From contig DGWA01000008.1 of assembly GCA_002395105.1 (NCBI GenBank), positions 18,558-82,557 of the forward strand: a stretch of 64,000 nt of DNA, in the 5' to 3' direction. Both the position numbers and the translations under genes were made by a program. How positions within the stretch are numbered: the stretch's first letter is position 1; every line of letters starts with the position of its first letter. This DNA is from Rickettsiales bacterium UBA4270. Lineage in GTDB: Bacteria > Pseudomonadota > Alphaproteobacteria > Rickettsiales > Deianiraeaceae. The notes beneath the pieces were generated by a model that had not been told where the DNA came from, searched no databases, and worked only from the letters and a program-made list of their open reading frames with translations. Below are positions 37,520-47,661 of this stretch, one piece after another.

Positions 37520-39781
37520 ATGGCAAAGAGTTCATGTATTGGTTTTTGTAGAAGTAGTGATAATGCTAAACTAGGCCAAATGATAGATGGTTATATAGCT
37601 GGTTCTGTTAGTGAACAAGAACTTAAAACTTATTGTAAAAAAGTAAGATTAGAGAATTTACAAGCACAAAAAAATATAGGAATTGATATAATTCCAAGCA
37701 ATGATTTTGCAATGTATGATCATATGCTTGATGCAACATGTCTTGTCGGCAATATTCAACGTAGATACTATTGGGAGGGTGGAAAAATTCCATTAGAAAT
37801 ATATTTTTCACTCGCAAATGGAGCACAGAAAGATAAATTTGATGTAGTCCCATTAAAACTTCAAAATTGGTTAAATACTAATTATTTGTATCATGTTCCA
37901 GAATTTGTTTCACCGATTGAATTTTCTTATTCAGATAATAAACCAATAATTGAATATTTAGATGCTAAATCGATAGGCATACAAACAAGGCCAACAATAA
38001 TATCGCCAATTGCATATCTATTGCAAGGAAGGTCATTAGAACAAGATATAGAACCAATTGGCTTAATTGATGAAATTTTACCAGTTTATTTAGAATTGTT
38101 CTTAAATTATAGAAGAATAGGTGTTAACCAAATTCAAATAGAAGATCCTATGATTTGTTTTGCAATTGATAGAGATTTAAAAGAAAAATACACATATTGT
38201 TATAATGAACTTAAACGTTATGCTGATGATATGGAAATACATCTAGTTACATATTACTGCAATCTTCGTGAGAATTTTAATTTCGTATGTTCTCTTCCTG
38301 TTGATTCAATACACATTGATGTTCCATATAATATAGATTATTTAGATGATTATATTGGTAAATTACAAAAAGGCATGAAAATCTCGCTTGGAGTAGCCGA
38401 TGCTAGAAATGTTTGGAAGAACAACTTAAGTAATTCGATTGAAATTGTATCGAAATTTTGTGATAAAATTGGAAGTGAAAATGTTGTTATATCAAACTCC
38501 TCTCCATTATTTTTATGTCCTTATTCAGTGCAATTAGAGAAAAATTTACCAGCCAATTTGCGGAAACAATTATCCTTTGCTGTTGAAAAATTACAAGAAG
38601 TTGAAATTATAAAGACTGCCATAAATAAAGGAAATCATGCAGTCGATAAACAATTAAAAGAGAATAAAAAATTATTTAATGGAAATAATGTTTGCATGAA
38701 TTATTTTTTTAAAACAAAGTTTGGCGGAAATTCAGAAAGGAATGTTAGTACGAAATGGAATGAATTTATAAAAAATAACAATATAAAAGATAATCCTTTA
38801 ATGTTTTCAGGTAATGCAGATATTGGTATTCAAAACGAGCAGTCAATTGACATAGCATCTGTTGGTTTTGCGAAAAAAAGCTACGATATATCTGACTATA
38901 AAGATTATGTAAAAGGAGTTTTTGTTTTAGAAAATAACGTTATTCCAAGATTTGGCAGTGAATATTATCATCCTCTTATAATATATGATGATTTAAAAAT
39001 AAAAAATAGCAATATTTTTGAGAACTGTATTAAGAATTTTAAAAAGACAATAAAAAAACCGTTAAAATTTAATGTTTGTAGCCCAGTTCATTTCATGAAT
39101 TTTGCATTTATTAGTCCATTTATTAATTTTGAAAAAAATTATCAATCTTTTTCTGTTGATTTAGTTAAATGTATACAAAGGATTTTATCAGATATAGATA
39201 TATTACAAATAGATGAATTTACTTTTACAACCGGGAGAAGTTTGAATAATTATAAGAATATTAACGAGATTAACAATTGTTTTTGTCAGTATTTGAATGA
39301 TTTTATTGAAAAAGTAAAAAGTACAAAATGTATTATTTTACATAATTCTTTTGGTAATATAAATGATATTACAGAGTCTATCTTTGAAATAAAAACAGAT
39401 CTTTTTATGTTGTCGTCTGTTAGATCTGGACATGAGATATTAAACGTTTTTACAAAATTTAAATTAAATAGCCCTGTTTGTCTTGGCGCCATAGATCTAT
39501 GTAGTTCTAGAACATCAACAAAAAACGAATTATCTTCTTCAATTAAGAAGATTTTTACAAGCGTAGATAAAAATAATCTTTCTTTCACAATGGATGGTGA
39601 TTTTTATTCAAGAAAGAAGAGTGTTGAGAGCGTTACTAAGAGTTTGAAAATTTTTGATATTTGCTTAAAAGATACTTTAAAATGGTTTGAGAAAGAAGAA
39701 AAGCAGGATAAAAAAAATGTTAAAAAGGTAAAACAAATAAAGAGTAAAAAGCATTCTGTAAAGAAGATAGGTAGTATTTAA
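37520..39781 (+). CDS. MetE-like protein lacking most zinc-site residues
   Basis: 753 residues, the length and layout of cobalamin-independent methionine synthase (two TIM-barrel-like halves). The N-terminal half keeps the family block GIDIIPSNDFAMYDHMLD and WLNTNYLYHVPEF. In the C-terminal half the zinc ligands of MetE (His, Cys, Glu, Cys) align to H608, S610, S632 and G693, so only His remains. The HGE homocysteine motif and the usual DEP motif are changed too (DEF at the latter). Methionine synthase activity is therefore unlikely; a new substrate, a structural role or decay without frameshift are possible. The frame is open and full-length, and it sits 10 bp before lpxD. Confidence 0.75.
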   Translation: MAKSSCIGFCRSSDNAKLGQMIDGYIAGSVSEQELKTYCKKVRLENLQAQKNIGIDIIPSNDFAMYDHMLDATCLVGNIQRRYYWEGGKIPLEIYFSLANGAQKDKFDVVPLKLQNWLNTNYLYHVPEFVSPIEFSYSDNKPIIEYLDAKSIGIQTRPTIISPIAYLLQGRSLEQDIEPIGLIDEILPVYLELFLNYRRIGVNQIQIEDPMICFAIDRDLKEKYTYCYNELKRYADDMEIHLVTYYCNLRENFNFVCSLPVDSIHIDVPYNIDYLDDYIGKLQKGMKISLGVADARNVWKNNLSNSIEIVSKFCDKIGSENVVISNSSPLFLCPYSVQLEKNLPANLRKQLSFAVEKLQEVEIIKTAINKGNHAVDKQLKENKKLFNGNNVCMNYFFKTKFGGNSERNVSTKWNEFIKNNNIKDNPLMFSGNADIGIQNEQSIDIASVGFAKKSYDISDYKDYVKGVFVLENNVIPRFGSEYYHPLIIYDDLKIKNSNIFENCIKNFKKTIKKPLKFNVCSPVHFMNFAFISPFINFEKNYQSFSVDLVKCIQRILSDIDILQIDEFTFTTGRSLNNYKNINEINNCFCQYLNDFIEKVKSTKCIILHNSFGNINDITESIFEIKTDLFMLSSVRSGHEILNVFTKFKLNSPVCLGAIDLCSSRTSTKNELSSSIKKIFTSVDKNNLSFTMDGDFYSRKKSVESVTKSLKIFDICLKDTLKWFEKEEKQDKKNVKKVKQIKSKKHSVKKIGSI

Positions 39782-39791
39782 TGTATTGTTT

Positions 39792-40919
39792 ATGAATAGG
39801 TTTTTTGAATTTAGAAAAGTTGGTTTAACAAAACAAGACTTTTTAGATGCAGATGAGAATATTGATTTGTCAAATCTTGAAGATGGTTTTTGTATTCATT
39901 CGTTGGCTCCACTTGATGATGCTAAAAATGGTGATTTGAGTTTTTTTACAATTACACTTGTTAGTGGAAATAAATATTATAGATCACTGGAAAATACAAA
40001 TGCTTCTTTTTGTATTTTAAAAAAACAATATGCAAATATTAACAAAAAGCTTAAATTAATTTTTTCAGATGAACCTTATATAACATTTATGAGGCTGTGT
40101 AATAAACTTATAATGAAAACAAAAATATCTGACAATATTGAATATCACGCCGGTCAATTTAATAATTCAATAATTGGCAAAGGAACTCATATTGGAAACG
40201 GCACAACTATTGATGAATTTGTAAAAATAGGCGATGGAGTTGTTATTGGTGAAAATTGTATAATAAAATCTGGTGTTAGAATTGGTGATAACTGCGTCAT
40301 TGGATCAAACTGTATAATATGTGAAAATTGTGTTATTCAGTATGCTGAAATTGGTAATAATTGTTGTATTCAGGCAAATGTTGCAATAGGGCAAGATGGT
40401 TTTGGGTATTCATTTGACAGAAGAACAGGTTTAAATGAAAAAATAAATCATTTTGGATATGTTAAAATTGGAAACAACGTAGATATTGGTGCAAATAGTT
40501 GTGTAGATCGTGGTGTATTTAACGCAACAATTATTGAAGATAATGTAAAAATAGATAATTTAGTTCAAGTTGCGCATAATGTTAAAATAGGTAATGGAAC
40601 AATGATAGCTGGGCAGAGTGGAATTGCCGGAAGTGCAACTATTGGTGAAAGTTGTATGATTGGTGGAAAATGTGGAATATCTGGTCATATTGTTCTTGGT
40701 AAGAAATGTATTTTATACGGCGCAACTAATGTATCAAAATCTTTTCCAAGCCATTCGAAAATAATAGGTACACCAGGAATGTTATATCATCTTTGGATAA
40801 ATAAATATTTTAAAGATAGAAGATATAAACTTACGAATAAAAATAAATATCGTAGCTTTTTTTCATATTTACGTGATTTTATATCAAAAAATAGCATCTA
40901 TGCTTATTGGAGTATTTAA
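39792..40919 (+). CDS. lpxD: UDP-3-O-(3-hydroxyacyl)glucosamine N-acyltransferase
   Basis: About 375 residues from the ATG at 39792 (a TTG two codons earlier is less likely). LpxD adds the second acyl chain in lipid A synthesis, from acyl-ACP. It has an N-terminal substrate-binding domain, then a left-handed beta-helix of hexapeptide repeats (IGNGTTI, IGDGVVIGENC, IGDNCVIGSNC) and the catalytic His in VQVAHNVKIGNG. It overlaps the lytic transglycosylase start by 20 bp and follows the MetE-like gene by 10 bp, so the three are probably one operon. Its presence means that the cell makes an LPS-type outer membrane. Confidence 0.94.
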   Translation: MNRFFEFRKVGLTKQDFLDADENIDLSNLEDGFCIHSLAPLDDAKNGDLSFFTITLVSGNKYYRSLENTNASFCILKKQYANINKKLKLIFSDEPYITFMRLCNKLIMKTKISDNIEYHAGQFNNSIIGKGTHIGNGTTIDEFVKIGDGVVIGENCIIKSGVRIGDNCVIGSNCIICENCVIQYAEIGNNCCIQANVAIGQDGFGYSFDRRTGLNEKINHFGYVKIGNNVDIGANSCVDRGVFNATIIEDNVKIDNLVQVAHNVKIGNGTMIAGQSGIAGSATIGESCMIGGKCGISGHIVLGKKCILYGATNVSKSFPSHSKIIGTPGMLYHLWINKYFKDRRYKLTNKNKYRSFFSYLRDFISKNSIYAYWSI

Positions 40920-42906
40920 CAAATTCAACATAACTATTTGTGTTTGCTTGTTTTATTTTTTTACAGCTAATAATGCGAAAGCAGATTTTTTTTCAATATG
41001 TAAAATAAACGAAAAAGAATTAAAAAATATAGAATATGTACTGAATTACAGTAATGATAAATTTATTACTTATGAAATTGAAAATGTAAAAAATAAAACG
41101 TTTCAACATTCATTATATTTATTATCTTTTTATAAAACTGGAATTATTCCAGATGATGTTATAGATGCAATTGGTATTGATTCTGTCAAACGAGTTTTAC
41201 AATTCAAAAATTGTGCAATAAACTATATCCTGAAAAATAGTAATGGAGATGATGATGAAATTAAAAAGCATTTTAAAGAAATGAATTTAGGAATAGATGA
41301 TTTTTTATTTATATTGAAAAATAAATATTTTCAAGCAGATTTATACAGTGAAGTTATTTTAACATATCTATTGAAACGTGTCTTTGGAGAAAAAACATTA
41401 TCTTATGACGATATTGTTATTTTAGTAAAAAAATTTGGTAAGAAAAATATAACAGATAATTTAATTTTAAATCAAATCCGTTTGAATTTATGGAATTTAA
41501 ATTATAATAATGCAGTAAAGTTAATAAAATTTATAAATAGCCAAACCATAAAACATAAAGCAGAAAAAATTAAAGAATTTAGTTTTGCTATAAATAAAAA
41601 AACCGAAAGGATTATAAAAACAAATAAAGGAAAAAAACAAAAAAAAATTGTTGGTCTTACTAAAGGGCAAAAACAAAATATTTGCAATACATGGATTGGT
41701 TATGACGAATATGTTGATTTAATTTGTATTGAGAACAATAATCGAAATATTGAGTATATAAGAAAGATATTAAAAAATAATTTAAATCCGTTTTTTATGC
41801 CTCATATATGGTTAACTCATCGTGCATTCTTTGCAAGAGAAATGATAAATAGAGATAATTTAATCGATAATGAAGCGTATAAGATAATAGTTAATGGTGA
41901 TAATTTATATAAAGATAATTTTTATACACAAAAATTTCTATCTGGTTTTGTGTCTTATTTACGTGGAAATTATGATGATGCGATTGTTTTTTTTAACGAA
42001 TGTGCTAAAAAATCATTTTTTTCAGAATATAAAGCAAAAGCATATTACTGGTTAGGTATTTCTTATCGTCGTTTTGGAGAAAAAAACATGGCAAATAAAG
42101 CTTTTAACAAGGCAAAAAAACATATTTTTACTTTCTATGGTCAGCTTAGTGCATCCGAGGTTGATGAAGATCCGGAAAAAAATATTGAAAATTACATTCT
42201 CTCTTTCCGAGATAAACCGGACATTTTATGTAATGATATTAATTTTGTGCTTGGATATCTTCAACAATATAGATCAAGTAATTCTAACAGTTTATCAGAA
42301 GTTTTGTTCTCATATATAAATAAAAGCACAGATAAAATAAAATTATTTAATGCAATAAAAGTATTAAAAAATGATTTTAAAAGCGAAGTATCTAAATCAT
42401 TTGCATTTTATGCGTTGCGTTTAAACGTAATGCTTGATGAAATTAATTTTCCAATAATTGAATATACAGATGATAGTCTTGTTAATGCAGTTATAAAAAA
42501 AGAAAGTAATTTTAAACGATTGATTGGGAGTAGCGGGGAACGTGGAATTATGCAAATAATGCCGTCTACTGGAAAAATGTTAACAAAAAGTATGGGAGTA
42601 AAATATAGCGCTAAGAGTCTATTAGAAAATAATGAATATAATGTAAGCATTGGAAAATATTATTTAAAAAGTCTTTTGGACAGTTTTGATGACAACAAAG
42701 TTCTTGCGTTAGCGTCATATAATGCAGGTAGAGGCAATGTAGAAAAATGGATAGCTAAGAATGGCGATCCAAGAGATATGAAAACAAATGAAGAAGTTGT
42801 AAGATGGATTGAAAAAATTCCTTTTATTTTTACAAGAACTTATATTCCTCAAATATTAGGTTTTGAAATGGTTTACGATGTAATTAAAAAACTTAACACA
42901 AATTAA
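40900..42906 (+). CDS. slt: Soluble lytic murein transglycosylase
   Basis: About 668 residues from the ATG at 40900, which yields a signal peptide ending NNAKA; an upstream start at 40873 would bury it. The middle is a superhelical, repeat-like region (for example FLSGFVSYLRGNYDDAIVFF). The C-terminal SLT domain has the catalytic Glu at about 535 in KKESNF, GERGIMQIMPSTGK and LASYNAGRGNVEKW. It cleaves peptidoglycan between MurNAc and GlcNAc with a 1,6-anhydro product in the periplasm, for recycling or for inserting envelope machines such as the VirB apparatus. A basic insertion (about 225-255) is unusual. Confidence 0.92.
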   Translation: MLIGVFNKFNITICVCLFYFFTANNAKADFFSICKINEKELKNIEYVLNYSNDKFITYEIENVKNKTFQHSLYLLSFYKTGIIPDDVIDAIGIDSVKRVLQFKNCAINYILKNSNGDDDEIKKHFKEMNLGIDDFLFILKNKYFQADLYSEVILTYLLKRVFGEKTLSYDDIVILVKKFGKKNITDNLILNQIRLNLWNLNYNNAVKLIKFINSQTIKHKAEKIKEFSFAINKKTERIIKTNKGKKQKKIVGLTKGQKQNICNTWIGYDEYVDLICIENNNRNIEYIRKILKNNLNPFFMPHIWLTHRAFFAREMINRDNLIDNEAYKIIVNGDNLYKDNFYTQKFLSGFVSYLRGNYDDAIVFFNECAKKSFFSEYKAKAYYWLGISYRRFGEKNMANKAFNKAKKHIFTFYGQLSASEVDEDPEKNIENYILSFRDKPDILCNDINFVLGYLQQYRSSNSNSLSEVLFSYINKSTDKIKLFNAIKVLKNDFKSEVSKSFAFYALRLNVMLDEINFPIIEYTDDSLVNAVIKKESNFKRLIGSSGERGIMQIMPSTGKMLTKSMGVKYSAKSLLENNEYNVSIGKYYLKSLLDSFDDNKVLALASYNAGRGNVEKWIAKNGDPRDMKTNEEVVRWIEKIPFIFTRTYIPQILGFEMVYDVIKKLNTN

Positions 42907-42925
42907 ACAATAATGGTCAGATTGA

Positions 42926-43696
42926 CTATAAATATTTAGATTTAAAAAAGTTACTATAAATTCTTTTATTTTTCTTTAATGTATTCAATTTTTTATAGTT
43001 TTCATGCAAACTATTTTGTTTATTTTTAATGTTTTTACATAAATTTATATTTATATTTTTTGGTCTTCGCGTCGCATTGTAAATATTTTTATATTTTAAA
43101 CTATTATCATAGTTATATTTATTTATCGATCTATTCTGTTGATTTTTTATGATTTTATTGTTTTCGTGGCAACAAGAAGAATATGAAATTGGCTTATATT
43201 TCTCATATTGTTTGTATCGTTGTTGTGTAAGATTTCTGTAAGCCGTATTTCTTTTATATTCTCTATATTCTTTTATAGTATTTTTTATTGTTTTAAAAAT
43301 CGTTAAAAACAAGAAAGATACAACGCCCGCAAGTGCAACAATACCAACAATTCTCCAAAATGAAAATGTTGTAATAATATCTGTAATTTTTCCAGGCAAA
43401 GAAAGACCTTTTAAAAATTCACTTGATTTTGAAATTTCTTGGACAACAAAACCAGAACCCCAAAATATTGTTCCAATACCGACAAGTGCGATAGTTGGGG
43501 AAAGGCATTTTAATAAATTGTCTGCATATCTATTATTTAACCATTTTTTTGAAAATGAAATTCCTTCCATTTTAGAACCATATTTTTTCTCATTTTGATT
43601 ATTAATTTTGTCGTATATTTTCAGCATATTGTCTATTTTTTTTTGTCTATCTTTTTCTTTTTTTTCTTTCGATAAACTATCACTAAATATACCCAT
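42926..43696 (-). CDS. Two-pass membrane protein with basic tail, function unknown
   Basis: Not recognised. From the ATG at 43696 it has 256 residues. A charged, Lys-rich N-terminal part of about 60 residues precedes two hydrophobic segments (about 66-86, SPTIALVGIGTIFWGSGFVV, and 112-134, WRIVGIVALAGVVSFLFLTIF). The last 110 residues are Asn, Lys, Tyr and Arg rich and low in complexity. It is divergent from virB4 over about 117 bp. Its layout recalls the other hairpin proteins of the window; a link with secretion is only positional. Confidence 0.7.
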   Translation of the reverse strand: MGIFSDSLSKEKKEKDRQKKIDNMLKIYDKINNQNEKKYGSKMEGISFSKKWLNNRYADNLLKCLSPTIALVGIGTIFWGSGFVVQEISKSSEFLKGLSLPGKITDIITTFSFWRIVGIVALAGVVSFLFLTIFKTIKNTIKEYREYKRNTAYRNLTQQRYKQYEKYKPISYSSCCHENNKIIKNQQNRSINKYNYDNSLKYKNIYNATRRPKNININLCKNIKNKQNSLHENYKKLNTLKKNKRIYSNFFKSKYL

Positions 43697-43813
43697 ACGA
43701 TATACATTATACAATAAAAAAAATTATTTCCTATTTTTTTAAATTTTATTTCATAGAAATTTAATTGACATTTGATTTTTTCTTTTTTAAAGAGATTGTA
43801 TATATTGTAATTT

Positions 43814-46330
43814 GTGAAATTCCTTGATAAGATAAAAAAAACTAAAGATATAATAAGTAAAAAATCGAATAATAAAATTGTAAAAAATGAGCTAAAATTA
43901 CAAGAACTTAATGATAATGTTTTTCCTTACTCTTGTTTGATTGCAGATGATGTAATGCTAACTAAAAATGGAGAAGTTTTGCAAATTATAGAGATATTAT
44001 TGGATGACTTTAAACTAAATCAAGAAGGAGGTTTACGTGATGCAGTAAGAAAAGCAATTTCTGAAAATATATCTGATTTTAAAACTGCTTTTTGGATACA
44101 AACGGTAAAACGAAAAAAAAATTGTATAAAAAGAAAATATGTTAATGTAAAACATGAATTTTTAAAACGCATTAACAATGTTAGTGATTCATGTGAAGAA
44201 AAATTAAATAATTATACGACGACAATGTATATAACTGTGATTAGACAGGGTAGAAATTTTAAGTTAAAGTACTTTAAAGACTATATATCAACGGCATTTT
44301 TAAGCAAAGTACATGATAAATATATTGATAGATCGATGTCTGAAGTAAAAACAATCACAAATAGTATTGTTGATACGTTAAGTATTTATTCGCCAAAAAT
44401 TCTTTCCACTAGAAAAGACGCAAATGGAAGCGAATTTTCAGAATTATTAGAAGTTTTGTATTTTTTAATAAATTTTAAAGATAAAGAAATTTTAATTCGT
44501 CCAGTAGATGCTGTAAAGTTATTAAATGAAAGCAAATATATCTTTAAAAATGGTATAATGGCTATGCAGAATAAAACGTCCAACGATTTAACTCTTGCTA
44601 TGTCTTTTTCTTTAAAAGAGGTTCCTCGTATTAATATGTCAAATGTCTCTGATATTGTTAATAACACAAGAGCAGAAATGATTATAACTGAGTATGTTAG
44701 TTATGTTGATAAAAACGTTGCAGTTTCTAAGTTTAGGGAACAAAAATATTTTTTACAAGATAGAAGCGATAAAAGTTTTCAAAATAATGTTGGACTTAGT
44801 TTTTTAACTGGAAATAAGAATACAAAATACTGTCAATCATCATTATCATTAATTGTTTTAGCAAAAGATGTAAATGAATTAAATATACTTGTTTCGGATG
44901 TTATAAATATGTTTTCTAAACATGGTATAGTTATGGCACGTGAAGATATTAGTTTAGAAAGAAATTATTACGCTATGATGCCTGCAAATTTTAACTTTAC
45001 TCATAGATTAACTATACATGATGCATCTGAGGTTGCTTGTTTTTGTTATTCGTATGTTCCACAAGAATGTGATACAAGTAGATTTTTAAATAGATCTATA
45101 TTATTTAACATAGGAACATTAAAAAGTAATATAGTTCCTATTGGATTGGATAAAGAAAGGCCAAACGTTATAATAGGCGGAGGGCATAATAGCGGTAAAA
45201 GTGTTATGGCGAATTTTTTAGCTGCTTCTATTATAAACGAATTCAATGCAGATATATGTATAATTGAATTTAATCGTAAATCACGCATATTTATTGATGC
45301 TCTTGGCGGACAATGGTATAGCCTGTCAACTGAAAGGCAAAACCATACAGCATCATTTAATAGTATGAATTTAAATATATTTGAGGATGAAAAAAGTATA
45401 GATACTTATTTAATAAATGTTTTTTCGATGTTATTAAATGCAAATAATGTTCTTATTACACCAGATGTATCAAATGAAATAAAAAAAATATGTGAATATA
45501 TTAAAAAATATGCAAAAACTAATAAAAATTTTGCATTACATGATATTCGTCAAATTTTTGAACAAACATCAATTGAGTATGATATACAATGTTGGCATTC
45601 TATTGGAAAATATTATCATTTATTTGATAATAGAAGCGATGTGTTTGATAATGATCATCTTTTAGCGTTTTATATAGATAATACTATAGTTGAAAATAGT
45701 TCAATTTTGGCGCTTGTTATAAACCATATATTTACTAATATAATACAACGAGCAAAGTTAAGTGCAAAGCCAATGTTGGTGATTTTGGATGAACCATTTT
45801 TAGCCTTTGGAAATAGTTTTTTTAAATCAAAAATTAATTCAATGATTGAAACTATGATGAGATATAATGTATATTGTATATTTAAAATTGGAGATATTGC
45901 TTCTGAAAGTTCTACGATAGTTGATTTCACACATATGATAAATTCATGTGGTATGCAAATTCATTTTGCAAATAAGCTTGCAGACAGCAACTATGGTCGT
46001 GTATTTAGGTTGTCGAATTTAGAATATATGGCAATCCATGCTTTATCTGGTTATGAAGGAAGAAATTTAATTGTTAAACAAAGAGATGATCTTTATTCCT
46101 GCTCTTTTGATTTATCGGATTATCAAAAAATGCTTGGTTTATTGTCAGATACTGATGATGTTCAATCTCAAATTTTTAAAATCAAAGAAACATTGCAGAC
46201 AGATAATTTTGAGCGCTGGATACCAGCATATTTTAATGCATTTATTGATAATAAAAGCGAAGAAGATGAACGAAAACTAAAAAAAGAGATTAAAGCAATA
46301 CAAGATATAAAGAGATTAATGGAAAGTTAA
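43814..46330 (+). CDS. virB4: Type IV secretion system ATPase VirB4
   Basis: An 838-residue VirB4/TrbE-family ATPase from a GTG start, energising assembly of the VirB channel and pilus at the inner membrane. The N-terminal half is the CagE/TrbE/VirB4 domain with a characteristic GIVMAREDISLERNYYAMMP. The C-terminal RecA-like ATPase has Walker A GGGHNSGKSVM (about 456-466) and Walker B PMLVILDEPF (about 651-660). No virB3 precedes it and no virB6 follows, unlike the usual Rickettsiales virB3-virB4-virB6 cluster. Other parts (virB8, virB9) lie 11 kb away. Confidence 0.94.
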   Translation: MKFLDKIKKTKDIISKKSNNKIVKNELKLQELNDNVFPYSCLIADDVMLTKNGEVLQIIEILLDDFKLNQEGGLRDAVRKAISENISDFKTAFWIQTVKRKKNCIKRKYVNVKHEFLKRINNVSDSCEEKLNNYTTTMYITVIRQGRNFKLKYFKDYISTAFLSKVHDKYIDRSMSEVKTITNSIVDTLSIYSPKILSTRKDANGSEFSELLEVLYFLINFKDKEILIRPVDAVKLLNESKYIFKNGIMAMQNKTSNDLTLAMSFSLKEVPRINMSNVSDIVNNTRAEMIITEYVSYVDKNVAVSKFREQKYFLQDRSDKSFQNNVGLSFLTGNKNTKYCQSSLSLIVLAKDVNELNILVSDVINMFSKHGIVMAREDISLERNYYAMMPANFNFTHRLTIHDASEVACFCYSYVPQECDTSRFLNRSILFNIGTLKSNIVPIGLDKERPNVIIGGGHNSGKSVMANFLAASIINEFNADICIIEFNRKSRIFIDALGGQWYSLSTERQNHTASFNSMNLNIFEDEKSIDTYLINVFSMLLNANNVLITPDVSNEIKKICEYIKKYAKTNKNFALHDIRQIFEQTSIEYDIQCWHSIGKYYHLFDNRSDVFDNDHLLAFYIDNTIVENSSILALVINHIFTNIIQRAKLSAKPMLVILDEPFLAFGNSFFKSKINSMIETMMRYNVYCIFKIGDIASESSTIVDFTHMINSCGMQIHFANKLADSNYGRVFRLSNLEYMAIHALSGYEGRNLIVKQRDDLYSCSFDLSDYQKMLGLLSDTDDVQSQIFKIKETLQTDNFERWIPAYFNAFIDNKSEEDERKLKKEIKAIQDIKRLMES

Positions 46331-46378
46331 CTTGTATTAAGTATTGGATTATTTTATAAGTAGGAAAATAAAAAAGTT

Positions 46379-46389
46379 TTTGCAAATAA
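46379..46389 (+). promoter_or_regulatory. TTTGCAAATAA element of the 46414 gene
   Basis: TTGCAAATAA at 46380-46389, with TTGCAA ending 29 nt before the ATG at 46414. TATAGA at 46404-46409 lies 18 nt downstream and could be a -10, which would place the transcript start at the start codon. Confidence 0.45.
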
Positions 46390-46413
46390 AAATATTATAT
46401 AAATATAGAAACT

Positions 46414-46620
46414 ATGTTTTTGTTTGAAACGATAAAAGGTTTATTTAAACTTGGAAAAACGTTATTTAGAGTACTTGAAATTGTATTAATTTTAGGTTTT
46501 CTATGGGTAGTGTTTATTTATTTAAACAATAAAATTGGTATTTTATCTCCAATTGCTGCTATATTGAAGTCTGTTTTTAAAGGCATAAGAGGAGCTTTTT
46601 CTTTAATTGGAATAGGTTAG
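46414..46620 (+). CDS. Small single-pass membrane protein
   Basis: Not recognised. 68 residues: an amphipathic N-terminus (MFLFETIKGLFKLGKTLF), one strong membrane segment (about 21-39, LEIVLILGFLWVVFIYL) and a basic amphipathic tail. It stands after virB4 and 18 bp before the ferredoxin-NADP reductase gene, with its own TTGCAAATAA element. Small membrane proteins are common in T4SS clusters (VirB3, VirB7), but it lacks a lipobox and does not look like either, so I leave it unnamed. Confidence 0.65.
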   Translation: MFLFETIKGLFKLGKTLFRVLEIVLILGFLWVVFIYLNNKIGILSPIAAILKSVFKGIRGAFSLIGIG

Positions 46621-46638
46621 TTTTGATTTCATTAAATT

Positions 46639-47661
46639 ATGAAAAATGATGAAATGGCAACAGATTATGTCAATGTATGTATCATTGGTTCAGGAGTTGT
46701 TGGGTTATTTCTTGCATCAAAACTATTAGCATCAAATATAAGCACAGTTGTCCTTGAAAGTAGTAATCAGATTGGAGGGCAAATAAATTTATATTCAAAT
46801 AAAACAATATATAATATACCTCTCATTAAAAGCATAAGTGGTACTGAAATTCTTAGCAATTTAGTTGATGATATAAAAAAATTTTCACATGATATATATA
46901 ACATAATTTGTTTAAATACGTCAATTATTAATATAACAAAAGAAGAAGATAGTTTTGAGATAACAACTAATTTAAAAAAGGTTAGATGTAAATATTTAGT
47001 TTTTGCCTTTGGTGCAGGAGAAATGGAGCAAAATAAAATTAAAATAGAAGGTTCTGAGATTTTGGAAAACAATAAAATGTTATTTTATAGTGTAAATGAT
47101 AAAGAAAAGTTTTATTCAAAAGATCTTGTTATATGTGGCGGTGGGGATAGTGTTATAGATTGGACTTGTGAATTATGCGATATTTGTAAAAGTATTACTA
47201 TTGTACATAGAAGGGAAATTAATAGACATGAAAATCCTTCATTTTTGAAGTTTAATCTACTACACGAACAAGGAAAAATTTGTTTTAAAATACCGTATAA
47301 CATAACTCGTTTATCGGTTGATGATAAAAAAAATAAGCTAAATGTAGAGATTTTGTCTGAAAAAGATAAACAAAATATTGAATGTGATTATATATTAGCG
47401 CTTTATGGTTTTAAAGTTTTACCTGATAAGATAATTGATCTATGTAGAAATATAAATATTGATTGCGATAAAAATAAAATTTTAGTCGATTATTACAGTA
47501 ATGAGACTAAATGTAAATACGCATATGCAGTTGGCGACTGTTGTAGCTACAATGGAAAAATTAACAATATATTCATGGGTTTTGCCGATGCAACTAAATG
47601 TTTTTATGATATATGTAATCGTGAATATGGAAAAATAGATATTTATGAACATAAAAGATAA
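46639..47661 (+). CDS. Ferredoxin/flavodoxin-NADP reductase, thioredoxin-reductase fold
   Basis: A 340-residue FAD/NADPH enzyme of the YumC type. The FAD-binding motif is IIGSGVVGLFLASKL; the segment SNKTIYNIPLIKSISGTEI is the FNR2 hallmark; the NADPH motif is VICGGGDSVIDWTCEL; and the C-terminal FAD block is AYAVGDCC. The CxxC of thioredoxin reductase is absent, as expected for this subgroup. It moves electrons between NADPH and ferredoxin, for example for iron-sulfur assembly. Related genes are common in Rickettsiales. It overlaps the next gene by 17 bp. Confidence 0.87.
   Translation: MKNDEMATDYVNVCIIGSGVVGLFLASKLLASNISTVVLESSNQIGGQINLYSNKTIYNIPLIKSISGTEILSNLVDDIKKFSHDIYNIICLNTSIINITKEEDSFEITTNLKKVRCKYLVFAFGAGEMEQNKIKIEGSEILENNKMLFYSVNDKEKFYSKDLVICGGGDSVIDWTCELCDICKSITIVHRREINRHENPSFLKFNLLHEQGKICFKIPYNITRLSVDDKKNKLNVEILSEKDKQNIECDYILALYGFKVLPDKIIDLCRNINIDCDKNKILVDYYSNETKCKYAYAVGDCCSYNGKINNIFMGFADATKCFYDICNREYGKIDIYEHKR

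Noticed and set aside
46414..46620. VirB3 or VirB7
   Set aside because: One membrane segment only, no lipobox, and it follows rather than precedes virB4.
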